Counted from the first letter of the stretch, positions 46,980 through 56,854 are shown. The stretch: 64,000 bases of DNA from Commensalibacter melissae (GCF_009734185.1 NZ_CP046393.1:302501-366500), one strand, 5' to 3'. Numbers and translations are program-made. Notes: a model not told the origin generated them from the letters alone.

Positions 46980-47465
46980 ATGAAAACAACCATTTCGCTT
47001 AAACCAGCGGAAGTAACCAAGAATTGGGTTCTGATCGATGCGAAAGACATCGTTTTGGGACGTTTGGCTGCTATCGTTGCTAATCGCCTTCGTGGCAAGC
47101 ATAAACCACAATATACACCCCATGTCGATTGTGGTGACAATATTATTGTTATCAATGCTGATAAAGTCGCCTTAACAGGCAAAAAAGTAGAACAGAAGAT
47201 GTTCTATTATCATACAGGTTATCCCGGTGGGATCAAAGAACGTACGATCAGACAACGTTTGACGGGTAAAAATCCGGAACATCTTGTCATTAAGGCAGTT
47301 GAACGTATGATTAGCCGTGGTCCATTGCAGCGTAAACAGATGAAACATTTATATGTTTACGCCAGTGATGCTCATCCACATGAAGCACAGCAACCGGTTA
47401 AGCTCGATATAGCTGCGTTGAACCGAAAAAATAGCGTTAATAAAACTACAAAAGTTGGAGCCTGA
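46980..47465 (+). CDS. rplM: 50S ribosomal protein L13
   Basis: A 161-residue L13, an early-assembling large-subunit protein. Blocks such as [33 protein letters not shown] and [18 protein letters not shown] are characteristic. It precedes rpsI by 5 bases, the conserved rplM-rpsI operon of bacteria. Slightly longer than E. coli L13 (142) at the C-terminus, as usual in alphaproteobacteria. Confidence 0.98.
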   Translation: MKTTISLKPAEVTKNWVLIDAKDIVLGRLAAIVANRLRGKHKPQYTPHVDCGDNIIVINADKVALTGKKVEQKMFYYHTGYPGGIKERTIRQRLTGKNPEHLVIKAVERMISRGPLQRKQMKHLYVYASDAHPHEAQQPVKLDIAALNRKNSVNKTTKVGA

Positions 47466-47470
47466 GGAAT

Positions 47471-47968
47471 ATGTCAGAGACTCAAGAACGTACAGGCAGT
47501 TTGGCTGATCTGAAAGAGGCAGTTGTTGATACTGTTTTGGCACAACAGGAAGTTATCGTTCGTGAACCAAAGCGTGACCAGTTTGGTCGTGCCTACGCAA
47601 CCGGTCGTCGTAAGGATGCCATTGCACGTGTATGGGTAAAACCCGGTAAGGGAGAGATTATTGTTAACGGACGTCCGGTAACAAGTTATTTCGCTCGTCC
47701 AGTTTTGCAGATGTTGTTGAATCAACCTTTTCAGGTAACCAATCGTGAAGGTGAGTTTGATGTTTACTGCACTGTAACAGGGGGAGGTTTGTCAGGACAG
47801 GCTGGCGCGGTTCGTCACGGATTAAGTCGTGCTTTATGCAACTATGAACCTGAATTACGTGCTGCATTAAAAGCGGCAGGTTTCTTGACACGTGATGCGC
47901 GTGTTGTTGAACGTAAGAAGTATGGTAAGGCAAAAGCCCGCCGTTCCTTCCAGTTCAGTAAACGTTAA
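47471..47968 (+). CDS. rpsI: 30S ribosomal protein S9
   Basis: A 165-residue S9 whose C-terminal tail reaches the P-site tRNA. It has an N-terminal extension of about 38 residues, then [22 protein letters not shown], the [16 protein letters not shown] block, and the canonical [18 protein letters not shown] end. A strong terminator follows. Confidence 0.98.
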   Translation: MSETQERTGSLADLKEAVVDTVLAQQEVIVREPKRDQFGRAYATGRRKDAIARVWVKPGKGEIIVNGRPVTSYFARPVLQMLLNQPFQVTNREGEFDVYCTVTGGGLSGQAGAVRHGLSRALCNYEPELRAALKAAGFLTRDARVVERKKYGKAKARRSFQFSKR

Positions 47969-47992
47969 GCCTTACAGCTTTATGAAATCAGG

Positions 47993-48030
47993 GGCGAGGA
48001 AAGGCATTATGCTTTTCTTCGCCTTTTTTA
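47993..48030 (+). terminator. terminator after rpsI
   Basis: GGCGAGGAAAGGC (47993-48005) pairs with GCTTTTCTTCGCC (48011-48023) over 13 positions with two G-T pairs, a 5-base loop and a run of seven Ts after it. Confidence 0.9.
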
Positions 48031-48080
48031 TTTAAGCATATGTTTAATTATTAAAAACCGATTTATTTGGAATGACAATC

Positions 48081-48992
48081 ATGACAGAAATGCCTAAAAT
48101 TTTTATTGATGGGGAATATGGAACTACGGGGTTGGGTATACGACAACGTTTGGCGGATTTGCCAATTGAATTATGTTCGGTCCCCATTGAGCATCGTCAT
48201 GATATAGATAAACGTCTTCAAATGATGGCGGCAGTTGATTTGGCGGTTTTATGTCTTCCGGATGAGGCTTCACGTGAGGCTGTTGCTCTTGTTGAGATGA
48301 TGGAAAGTAAAAGACCGCGTATTTTGGATGCCAGTACAGCATTTCGAACAGATCCGGAATGGGTTTATGGATTTGCTGAATTGGATCCAGGGCAAGAACG
48401 AAAAATTGCAAAAGCCGATAAGGTTGCCAATCCTGGATGTTATTCCAGTGGAGCAATTGCTTTGCTTCATCCCTTGGTAAAGGCGGGTATAATTCCCGTA
48501 GACTATCCATTAACCATTAATGCTGTAAGTGGTTATAGTGGAGGAGGGAAAAAGTTGATTGCAGTTTATGAACAGGAAAAGAATGCACCTCCTTTCGAAT
48601 TATATGCTTTAGATTTGAATCATAAGCATTTACCGGAAATTTGTCATTATTGCGATCTGGTGCAGGAACCTGTATTTGTTCCATCCGTAGGAAATTTTGC
48701 ACAGGGAATGATTGTTTCGATACCTTTGCATGTTAATTTGTTAAATGGTACGGTCAAACAGCTTAAAACATGTTTGAAGGAACATTACTTTCAACGAAAA
48801 AATATTGTTTTTGTTGAGGATGGTTTAACGCGTCTTCCCGCAAACCAGCTGGCCTTTACCGATCGTATGGAGCTGAGGGTTCATTCAAATAATAGAAATG
48901 ATCAGGTAATATTGACTGCAAGTTTGGATAATCTTGGAAAAGGAGCATCAGGGGCGGCCATCCAGAATATCAAATTGATGTTCGGTATATGA
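48081..48992 (+). CDS. argC: N-acetyl-gamma-glutamyl-phosphate reductase
   Basis: A 303-residue type 2 ArgC, the NADPH-dependent third step of arginine synthesis. It begins with IFIDGEYGTTGLGIRQRL, the NADP-binding fold; the catalytic Cys is in NPGCYSSGAIALL (near residue 116); SGYSGGGK and NLGKGASGAAIQN are the substrate and C-terminal blocks. The ATG at 48081 has GGA at a suitable distance; an ATG at 48072 is possible. It follows rplM-rpsI as in many alphaproteobacteria. Confidence 0.95.
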   Translation: MTEMPKIFIDGEYGTTGLGIRQRLADLPIELCSVPIEHRHDIDKRLQMMAAVDLAVLCLPDEASREAVALVEMMESKRPRILDASTAFRTDPEWVYGFAELDPGQERKIAKADKVANPGCYSSGAIALLHPLVKAGIIPVDYPLTINAVSGYSGGGKKLIAVYEQEKNAPPFELYALDLNHKHLPEICHYCDLVQEPVFVPSVGNFAQGMIVSIPLHVNLLNGTVKQLKTCLKEHYFQRKNIVFVEDGLTRLPANQLAFTDRMELRVHSNNRNDQVILTASLDNLGKGASGAAIQNIKLMFGI

Positions 48993-49141
48993 GGTATTTA
49001 TCAATCAATATCATTGGAACAATAACCATTTGTATATAAAATTTTAATTGAAATGTTGATAAATGCAGATAATGATAATTTTTCGATGAAATCGAGGATA
49101 AGAATTATTCTAGAAAGATGTCTGGCAAATTTTATAGTAAG

Positions 49142-49186
49142 ATCAGGTTATGAAATACAGTATTGAAACGTATTAGATAACCTGAT
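49142..49186 (-). terminator. inverted repeat downstream of the first Hint gene
   Basis: ATCAGGTTAT (49142-49151) and ATAACCTGAT (49177-49186) are perfect inverted repeats separated by 25 bases. No T-run follows on the minus strand, so terminator function is uncertain. Confidence 0.35.
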
Positions 49187-49211
49187 TCTGTAATAATCTG
49201 AAATATGCTGT

Positions 49212-51827
49212 TCAGTTTCTCAACTGATTTTTATGATCCAACTGGTTTTGTGAGATATACGGTCCAGCGGCGATGACCTTTACGGTAAGGATCTTCCGGC
49301 CCTTTTGCAGAACATGCTGGTCCAGGGGCAGGAGAGCATAGCCGTCCGTCCAGCGGCAGGGTATGTTTTCCTGATTATGCCACCCTTCAAGTTTCCTGGT
49401 TTCCAGGTGGGCTTTGACATAGTGGTTCTCCCTGTTGTCAAACAGGGTGATGGTTTCGATCAGTACGCCGAGACTGCGCCTGTCATCAACGAAGGGACCG
49501 ATGGCATCGCATGGGCGACTGCTATTTGAAACGATATGGACATGATGAACGGGACTGGGGAGAACAAAGACATAATTTCCATTTCCCGTTACCGGCCATT
49601 GTGGATGGATAACCTCGCCTTTGTCAGTAATGATATGAAGATTTGTGGAATGGGTGATTGTTTCTGGCGCAACCATGTTCTTCATGCCCAGATGCAATGC
49701 CCTCTGTTTCAAATGGGCATGGACAGGTTCAACGGCCTCACGACTTGTTTCCAGAGGGGCTGCGGCATCCTGTGTCCAGTCTTTTGTCTCCTGTCTTAAC
49801 TGAACCACCTTTTCAGGATTGTGGAAATTTTTATGGTTGTCCGTATTGAGGTAGCTTTCGGACAATACGCCATCCGCCTTGATAACGCCATGTTCCTCCA
49901 GTTCGAGATGATAATAGGTATATTCGGTTTTTGAATAATCGTAACGGATGGAGTGATGATTGACCAGCATGCGGGCGGGGATGAACTTTTCATCAATATA
50001 GAGACAATGTTCCGGCGTGATGCGCATATCCTTGTATGGGATATTGTCAGCCAGGGCGTCTTTGACGATATGGATGGCATAACCCGCCACATCATCGGGC
50101 CTGTTCCTGCGGACACTGTGGTGACCCGATCCGACCCAGGTCACGGGTTTGAGAACCCTCGCGGAGCCTTCATATGCATAAACCATGTCTCCGGCACGGA
50201 TCTCTTCTATGGCCTTCAATCCGTCTCTTGTCTCTATCATCGTGCCACAAAGGTAACAGGGTTGGGGATTATCAGTGTTCAGTCCCGGCACATAATCTAT
50301 GGAATAGTTGTGATTAGTGTTTATTGTTGGATTGATGAATTGTCCTGTAGTTCCGACAGTTACGCGAGTCAATCCGTTGGTTAACCAGATGGATTGATTG
50401 GGTGGAGGGTTGTTGTTAGTCTGATTATAGACAGGGGGGTTGTTTCCATTCAAGCAAATATTATTATTATTTGCGATATTTAATTTCCCACTTGCTGACC
50501 AGGATGTTTCATAAATCGTATCATTTTGAGACAAACCGTCGATATAATGGCCATTACTTGAAAATTCTGGCGAGAAATAAGTATTGTTTATTGACTTTCC
50601 ACCTTGTTCGATCCCTATATAACCATCATAAAATTTTGAATTTTTTAGGGTGCCACCTTTTTGTATAAAAACGTTCTGCCAACTATTATTGGCAAAAATT
50701 TCAGCACCGTCTACAACCGCTCCATCTTGAATATAGATATTGTTAATGTTGAAAATATTTACTGGATCATTACCTCTGTAAATGATAATTCCGGCTCCAT
50801 TTTTATAGACATTCTGTCTAATCATATTACCGGCAGGATCTGAAGCGATTTCAGAGCTGATATAAATTGAGGTGGTACCACCCGTACCGATGATATTGAT
50901 ATGATCGTTGGAAATGTTATAGTTTTTTACATAGTTTTCAATATCATCCCCGGTAATCTGTTCTTGAGAAAATTGGGCGGTTCTGCTGACTGATACGGTC
51001 AGCTTGTTTGATGAAGGGTTGTATCTGTAAAGATCCGGTATATTGGGATTTGTTACTTTACTGTTGTTATTGAGGGTAAGATTGGCAGTATTATTATCAC
51101 TTGATTGAAAATAAGAGTTGGGTTGATTCTTGTAACTATTGCCACTTAAACTTTGACCTCCCAGATTATAACCGCTTCTTGTAGTATTTGGGTTAAGGAA
51201 TGAGTCATTATCTGAAGTGGCGGAACCGTTCATGATAACGGGGCTGGAAATAAAAGTGTTGTTGGTTGAACTGCCACCATTCATCGTAACATTTTGATTG
51301 AATATATTTGAATCCTGGAGTGTTCCACCAGTATTGATTGTAATGGCTGAATTGTTAGAGGGGCTGTTTTTGATCAAAAGGAAATTTGAACCTGAAACAG
51401 TTGCACCATTTGTAATGGTTACAGTGCTGTCAACAAAATTGATGGGTCCTGAATAGGCTTGTGATGGATCAGATGTAAGATGATTATTTGTTGATAGGCT
51501 GAAATACTGCCCATTGGTTGAGTTTATTGTGTAGACAGTGCGGCCATCACTTAATTTAACGGCATACCAATTGCCACTATCAATGATCGGATTGTTATTT
51601 TGTAATATATAACTGTTTAGATCTGTATTTTCGACATTTTTTAATTGATTGGAAGCCGCATCATCTCTTGTAAGGCGATTATTTGAGAAAGTTTGAATAG
51701 AATCTTGACTGTTCTCTTCAATATAGGATGTATGATATTGATATGAATGGACAAATGAATGATTTATTTTGAATGTATCATCATCTTTTTCATCTTTACG
51801 CAAATAATCTTTTTTTTGGTTTGTCAT
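49212..51827 (-). CDS. beta-solenoid protein with C-terminal Hint domain (short paralog)
   Basis: An 871-residue protein in two parts. Residues about 75-520 are a Thr/Asn-rich passenger with AIDA-like strand-loop-strand repeats (for example GTLQDSNIFNQNV, KGGTLKNSKFYDGYIGIEQGG). Residues 524-871 are a Hint_2-type hedgehog/intein module: CYLCGTMIETRDG with C524 as the candidate splice/cleavage nucleophile, IRAGDMVYA, the TPEH block (ITPEHCLYID), GVIKADGVLSESYLN, then a conserved C-terminal region (IGPFVDDRRSLGVLIE, GWH, RWTDGYALLPL). No terminal Asn typical of inteins and no signal peptide are seen. Cell-surface adhesion is inferred from the passenger; self-processing from the Hint fold. Confidence 0.8.
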   Translation of the reverse strand: MTNQKKDYLRKDEKDDDTFKINHSFVHSYQYHTSYIEENSQDSIQTFSNNRLTRDDAASNQLKNVENTDLNSYILQNNNPIIDSGNWYAVKLSDGRTVYTINSTNGQYFSLSTNNHLTSDPSQAYSGPINFVDSTVTITNGATVSGSNFLLIKNSPSNNSAITINTGGTLQDSNIFNQNVTMNGGSSTNNTFISSPVIMNGSATSDNDSFLNPNTTRSGYNLGGQSLSGNSYKNQPNSYFQSSDNNTANLTLNNNSKVTNPNIPDLYRYNPSSNKLTVSVSRTAQFSQEQITGDDIENYVKNYNISNDHINIIGTGGTTSIYISSEIASDPAGNMIRQNVYKNGAGIIIYRGNDPVNIFNINNIYIQDGAVVDGAEIFANNSWQNVFIQKGGTLKNSKFYDGYIGIEQGGKSINNTYFSPEFSSNGHYIDGLSQNDTIYETSWSASGKLNIANNNNICLNGNNPPVYNQTNNNPPPNQSIWLTNGLTRVTVGTTGQFINPTINTNHNYSIDYVPGLNTDNPQPCYLCGTMIETRDGLKAIEEIRAGDMVYAYEGSARVLKPVTWVGSGHHSVRRNRPDDVAGYAIHIVKDALADNIPYKDMRITPEHCLYIDEKFIPARMLVNHHSIRYDYSKTEYTYYHLELEEHGVIKADGVLSESYLNTDNHKNFHNPEKVVQLRQETKDWTQDAAAPLETSREAVEPVHAHLKQRALHLGMKNMVAPETITHSTNLHIITDKGEVIHPQWPVTGNGNYVFVLPSPVHHVHIVSNSSRPCDAIGPFVDDRRSLGVLIETITLFDNRENHYVKAHLETRKLEGWHNQENIPCRWTDGYALLPLDQHVLQKGRKILTVKVIAAGPYISQNQLDHKNQLRN
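49228..50263 (-). repeat. GC-rich Hint module repeat, copy 1
   Basis: About 1,036 bases that match 52256-53291 without any indel (constant offset 3028) and apparently without mismatch. The repeat covers exactly the Hint module of the 871-residue gene and ends just before its first Cys-Tyr-Leu-Cys codons. A hand count of 49321-49380 gives about 58% GC, against about 30% for 50461-50520 in the passenger. Confidence 0.9.
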
Positions 51828-52239
51828 CAGTGATTCTCATATAATTTTTATTATAAGCATGTCAGAAAGTAAGTATTTGTAATGTTTATTATTTAAGTAA
51901 TACTTTCATGAGAATGCTATTTATTATTTAATAGATTTAATTATTATAATGTTACTAATTTATTTAGTAAATTAAATTTGATAATTGAAATGTAATATTT
52001 TGAATACATTTATTCTTTTTTAATAAATATTAGATTTTTATTAAAAAATAGTTAGATAGGGATTCACCTGATTTTATTTTCAATAAATATATGGAAAATG
52101 ACATTATAAAGTAATAGCCTGATCGGGATATGGATTAAGTAATAAAATTTCTAGAATCAAACGGGTTTTATAAAAAAAGCTGGATCAATTTATCTGATCC
52201 AGCCTTATAAGTGATATAAAACGGTATCTGTAATTTTTA
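51828..52239. other. intergenic region between the two Hint genes
   Basis: About 410 very AT-rich bases: promoter region of the 871-residue gene and the terminator of the 1349-residue gene. No further gene seen. Confidence 0.4.
52172..52203 (-). terminator. rho-independent terminator of the long Hint gene
   Basis: On the minus strand GCTGGATCA and TGATCCAGC form a 9-bp stem (52195-52203 with 52179-52187) with a 7-base loop, followed by seven Ts (from the A-run at 52172-52178). Confidence 0.85.
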
Positions 52240-55200
52240 TTATGATGACATTATTTTTTTATGATCCAACTGGTTTTGTGAGATATACGGTCCAGCGGCG
52301 ATGACCTTTACGGTAAGGATCTTCCGGCCCTTTTGCAGAACATGCTGGTCCAGGGGCAGGAGAGCATAGCCGTCCGTCCAGCGGCAGGGTATGTTTTCCT
52401 GATTATGCCACCCTTCAAGTTTCCTGGTTTCCAGGTGGGCTTTGACATAGTGGTTCTCCCTGTTGTCAAACAGGGTGATGGTTTCGATCAGTACGCCGAG
52501 ACTGCGCCTGTCATCAACGAAGGGACCGATGGCATCGCATGGGCGACTGCTATTTGAAACGATATGGACATGATGAACGGGACTGGGGAGAACAAAGACA
52601 TAATTTCCATTTCCCGTTACCGGCCATTGTGGATGGATAACCTCGCCTTTGTCAGTAATGATATGAAGATTTGTGGAATGGGTGATTGTTTCTGGCGCAA
52701 CCATGTTCTTCATGCCCAGATGCAATGCCCTCTGTTTCAAATGGGCATGGACAGGTTCAACGGCCTCACGACTTGTTTCCAGAGGGGCTGCGGCATCCTG
52801 TGTCCAGTCTTTTGTCTCCTGTCTTAACTGAACCACCTTTTCAGGATTGTGGAAATTTTTATGGTTGTCCGTATTGAGGTAGCTTTCGGACAATACGCCA
52901 TCCGCCTTGATAACGCCATGTTCCTCCAGTTCGAGATGATAATAGGTATATTCGGTTTTTGAATAATCGTAACGGATGGAGTGATGATTGACCAGCATGC
53001 GGGCGGGGATGAACTTTTCATCAATATAGAGACAATGTTCCGGCGTGATGCGCATATCCTTGTATGGGATATTGTCAGCCAGGGCGTCTTTGACGATATG
53101 GATGGCATAACCCGCCACATCATCGGGCCTGTTCCTGCGGACACTGTGGTGACCCGATCCGACCCAGGTCACGGGTTTGAGAACCCTCGCGGAGCCTTCA
53201 TATGCATAAACCATGTCTCCGGCACGGATCTCTTCTATGGCCTTCAATCCGTCTCTTGTCTCTATCATCGTGCCACAAAGGTAACAGGGTTCTTCCTGAG
53301 CATTATCCCTGTAATCCAAAATATATTTGCTATTACTTGATATCGTCGGATTAATTAGTTTTCCGTTACCCGCGACATGGATTTGGGTTGTACCACTGGC
53401 TACGGTAAATTGTGTATTGTTTGGAGGGTTATAGCTTTTGTCATTATAAACAACATTATTATTGCCATCAATATATCGACATTCATTATTTGCGATATTT
53501 ACGAGACCTTTTACGGTTCCAGAACTCTCAAAGAATTTGTCGTCCTGTGAAGTGCCTTCCATTCGATGGTCGCCCAGATTGTCCCATTCGGAATACCAGA
53601 ATTCCGGTGAATAATAAGTATTGTTTATTGACTGTCCACCTTGTTCAATGCCTACATAACCATCATAAAATTTTGAATTTTTTATGGTTCCGCCATTTTG
53701 GACAAGGAGTCTTGGGATATTGTTTCCCAAAATTTGCGCGCCGTCAAGAACTGCACCTTTGGTGACAATAACCTTGTATACATTGTAAAAATTAATTTTT
53801 TTATTACCACGGTAGATTTCATGTCCGGCACTATCCCGATAGACATTTACTGTTTGGGGTACACCTGATGAATCCAAAACAGGTTTTCCATTTTGGTCCA
53901 GAACGTTTTCTGTGTATACATAGACACAATTGTTACTGCTACCGTTATTTGGGCCAATAATGTTCAGGCTGTCATTTTGAATAACGGTACTGGCGAGGTA
54001 TTTATCAAGTTCTGGACCAGTAGGCACCCCCTTTGTTTCAAATTGTGCTGTATTTACCACATTTATAGTCATGGTATTATTTGAGTTGTTCAATGGAACA
54101 TTCGGTATATGGGGATTTCTGACAATACTTCTGTCATTTACGTTTACATCAGCAGATCCATTATCACTGGATAGAAAGGTGTTGTCATGTTTGGTATCAA
54201 GATAGCTTCTATTTGTATAACTGATTCCTTTTAAATCATAATATCCTGTTTTAGAGGAAAAATTGACGAAAGAATCCCCATCGGATATGGTTGTTCCACT
54301 TATGTTAACGGGGGAGGAAATAAAAGTGTTGTTGTTGGAATGACTATTGCCAGTAAAAATTACGTTTTGATTGAAAATATTGGAATCTTGCAGTGTTCCA
54401 CCATTATTGTATAATGTTCTTGAATTGTCACTGGCAAGGAAATTCAATCCAGAGACAACAGCCCCATTTTCAATGTAAAAATCGGAATTTATGATATTAA
54501 CAGGACCTGAATAGGCTTTATTGGGATCATTGGTTAGGTGATCCTTGTCGTGTAAACTGAAATAGGGGCCATTTGTGCCGGTTCCCCGTTGATAGACTGT
54601 TTTACCATTGTCAAGTTTAACGGCATGCCATGGAATGGTTCCATCCAGGATTGGATTACTGTTACGGACGGTATAATTTGCAAAATCGACATTGTTATCG
54701 AATTTCAATGGATTTTTACTGGTATCAGCAGATAGGTCAGGATCCACACCCGGATAATTATAGTTTGGCGAACTGTTTGGATCATTATTTTCCCCCCCGC
54801 CAAAATAATCCAGATAATAACTATTGTAGCTTGATATACTTGGATCAATGAATTGCCCTCCATAACCGATATGCAGTTGCATAAATCCATTGACAACCGA
54901 AAAGCGTTGGCTTTTGGATGGATTTTTAGTGGGATCGTTTACAGTAAAACCATTTTGATCGAAATAAACGTTGGCATTATCACTAATGTCTAAAAGATTC
55001 TGGTAAGAGTGTGCAGATTCATAGAATTTATCATTTTTGGAGATCCCTTCCATGCGGCTGGTGACATTATTTCTGCTGTACCAGAATTCGGGTGAATAAT
55101 AGGTGTTATTGAGTGATTGACCCCCATTCTGAATCCCGATGTAGCTATCGAAAATATTGGAATTTTGAAGAATGCCTCCGTTTTCAACCAGGATACTGGG

Positions 55201-56289
55201 AATTGCTCCGCCAAAAATTTGTGCATGATCCAGTACCGCGCCTTTTCTGACAATTATTCTTGAGACATTATAGATATTGACAGGATCGTTTCCCCGATAG
55301 AGTACATTATTTTTTGAATCCCGGTATGTTGTTGCTGTTTGTGTTACTCCATTGGCGTCTGTAAATGTCTCGTTGGTGACATATACAACGTTATAATCAC
55401 TGAAACTTCCGTCACCGATAATGGATTTATAATTATTTTTGATTATTATGTTGTTCAAATATTCATCAATGTTGTTTGCGGAATAAAAATCCTGTTTTCC
55501 GAATCTTGCTCCTTGATCAACATTGATCTGCGTACTTTTCGTGCCGGCTGGAATCTGCGTATCGGCGGTGACAGTGGGATTGGTGACGATGGTATAGTCT
55601 TTTATATTGATTGTTGTTGTTCCACCCTTACTAAAGAAAAAATTTCCTGATGAGGGGGTCTGTTGGGAGGCTATACCCGTTAAAGTCCAGCTACCCACTG
55701 ATAGGATGTAGGCATTGGTAAATGAATCGTTGTCTGACTGAGTGTTGCCGGCCATTGTGGTGGGGCAGCTATAGTAATTGTTATTACTGGAAAAACCATT
55801 GTTGATGTAGACATTTTGATTGAAAATATTGGAATTTTGCAATTTACCATTTTGATCAACGGTAAGCGTATATTGATTCCCGTCAGTGGAAAAGTAATTG
55901 AGTTCTGATACTACGGCTCCATTCTCGATATGCAAATTGCTGTTGATAATGTTTACAGGGCCAGAATAGGCATAGTTTGGATCAGTGGTTGTGTGATCAG
56001 CCGTATACAGGCTAAAGTATGAATTTGTACCGTTCTGATTATATCCGCCCTTACTATATATAGTTTTTCCATTATAGTTAATGGCGTACCAATCACCGGT
56101 ATTAAGGATGGGATTGTTATTGTGTATGGAATATCCTATCGAATCAAAAGTGCTTATTTGGTCTTCGGTGACGTTATTTTTATTTGCCAAATTAACAGGA
56201 TAATAAATATAGTTTACAAAATGATTTGTTTTAAATTTATTTTCATCTGTTAAATCTTTGCGTTTGTCGTCTTTTACATGTTTAACCAT
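52240..56289 (-). CDS. beta-solenoid protein with C-terminal Hint domain (long paralog)
   Basis: A 1349-residue paralog of the 871-residue protein. The passenger is doubled: two related modules of about 480 residues begin near residues 52 and 545, each opening with a NPIL..W.A.....K..Y segment, then YSGPVNIINS, SNIFNQNV, RGNDPVNIYNV or RGNKKINFYNV, and GYVGIEQGGQSINNTYYSPEF-type repeats. Residues 1002-1349 form the Hint module, starting CYLCGTMIETRDG (C1002) and identical to the short paralog up to the last five residues. There is no N-terminal signal peptide, so the export route is unclear. Likely a large surface or secreted adhesin with self-processing; function is inferred. Confidence 0.8.
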   Translation of the reverse strand: MVKHVKDDKRKDLTDENKFKTNHFVNYIYYPVNLANKNNVTEDQISTFDSIGYSIHNNNPILNTGDWYAINYNGKTIYSKGGYNQNGTNSYFSLYTADHTTTDPNYAYSGPVNIINSNLHIENGAVVSELNYFSTDGNQYTLTVDQNGKLQNSNIFNQNVYINNGFSSNNNYYSCPTTMAGNTQSDNDSFTNAYILSVGSWTLTGIASQQTPSSGNFFFSKGGTTTINIKDYTIVTNPTVTADTQIPAGTKSTQINVDQGARFGKQDFYSANNIDEYLNNIIIKNNYKSIIGDGSFSDYNVVYVTNETFTDANGVTQTATTYRDSKNNVLYRGNDPVNIYNVSRIIVRKGAVLDHAQIFGGAIPSILVENGGILQNSNIFDSYIGIQNGGQSLNNTYYSPEFWYSRNNVTSRMEGISKNDKFYESAHSYQNLLDISDNANVYFDQNGFTVNDPTKNPSKSQRFSVVNGFMQLHIGYGGQFIDPSISSYNSYYLDYFGGGENNDPNSSPNYNYPGVDPDLSADTSKNPLKFDNNVDFANYTVRNSNPILDGTIPWHAVKLDNGKTVYQRGTGTNGPYFSLHDKDHLTNDPNKAYSGPVNIINSDFYIENGAVVSGLNFLASDNSRTLYNNGGTLQDSNIFNQNVIFTGNSHSNNNTFISSPVNISGTTISDGDSFVNFSSKTGYYDLKGISYTNRSYLDTKHDNTFLSSDNGSADVNVNDRSIVRNPHIPNVPLNNSNNTMTINVVNTAQFETKGVPTGPELDKYLASTVIQNDSLNIIGPNNGSSNNCVYVYTENVLDQNGKPVLDSSGVPQTVNVYRDSAGHEIYRGNKKINFYNVYKVIVTKGAVLDGAQILGNNIPRLLVQNGGTIKNSKFYDGYVGIEQGGQSINNTYYSPEFWYSEWDNLGDHRMEGTSQDDKFFESSGTVKGLVNIANNECRYIDGNNNVVYNDKSYNPPNNTQFTVASGTTQIHVAGNGKLINPTISSNSKYILDYRDNAQEEPCYLCGTMIETRDGLKAIEEIRAGDMVYAYEGSARVLKPVTWVGSGHHSVRRNRPDDVAGYAIHIVKDALADNIPYKDMRITPEHCLYIDEKFIPARMLVNHHSIRYDYSKTEYTYYHLELEEHGVIKADGVLSESYLNTDNHKNFHNPEKVVQLRQETKDWTQDAAAPLETSREAVEPVHAHLKQRALHLGMKNMVAPETITHSTNLHIITDKGEVIHPQWPVTGNGNYVFVLPSPVHHVHIVSNSSRPCDAIGPFVDDRRSLGVLIETITLFDNRENHYVKAHLETRKLEGWHNQENIPCRWTDGYALLPLDQHVLQKGRKILTVKVIAAGPYISQNQLDHKKIMSS
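52256..53291 (-). repeat. GC-rich Hint module repeat, copy 2
   Basis: Partner of 49228-50263 in direct orientation. All reading frames across the two copies, including meaningless ones on the other strand, translate the same, which shows identity at nucleotide level. The sharp ends at the Hint boundary point to gene conversion or a recent module swap. Confidence 0.9.
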
Positions 56290-56770
56290 AAGTAATCTCT
56301 TATTTTTACTTTATTTTTTCGTTCCTAAAATATTATTATTAGTATAATACAACATAATATACAAACATGTTATTTATTAATAAGTAATTTTTACTAATAT
56401 AAAACGAAATTTATAGTAATAATCATTAAATTTATTTAATATCATTTAATGAACTATTGATTTTTATAATTTTTTAAATTTTGCTAAAGCAGTGAATATT
56501 TTTGGTTACTTTAAAAGTTTTGCAAGGTTTGTTTTTTATTGGAATTAATTTTTTTATTAAAAAAACTCTAAAAAAACTTAAATGAATATAAGTTAAATAA
56601 ATGATGTATAAGTAACCAGTTTCATAATTTTTTGTATAAAATTTAATTATAATGTGAATATTATGTATTTTAAATGAAAAAATCTTTGAAAAACACTTGC
56701 AATTTTTTTAATTTTTTTTAAAAACAAGATTGTCTTTTGGTGGTGTTATCTGCTAAGAGAAAATAAGCAA
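56290..56770. other. AT-rich intergenic region
   Basis: About 480 bases of very AT-rich DNA between the long Hint gene and tRNA-Leu, expected to hold divergent promoters for both. I see no gene or strong palindrome. Confidence 0.35.
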
Positions 56771-56854
56771 GCGAGAGTGACGGAACGGTAGACGTAGTCG
56801 ACTCAAAATCGACCGCCGCAAGGCGTGGGGGTTCAAATCCCCCCTTTCGCACCA
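56771..56854 (+). tRNA. tRNA-Leu (CAA)
   Basis: An 84-base class II tRNA with a long variable arm (CGCCGCAAGGCG), anticodon loop CTCAAAA giving anticodon CAA, acceptor GCGAGAG/CTTTCGC with a G-T pair, T-arm GGTTCAAATCC and encoded CCA. It reads UUG leucine codons, which are common in this AT-rich window. Confidence 0.95.

Noticed and set aside
49305-50384. Open frames of 60-143 codons on the plus strand over the Hint module, repeated at 52333-53340
   Set aside because: They are antisense to the GC-rich module. Their identity in both copies reflects the DNA repeat, not selection on those frames.
49228-53291. The 1-kb direct repeat as an insertion sequence
   Set aside because: No terminal inverted repeats, target duplications or transposase; the repeat matches the coding boundary of the Hint module.
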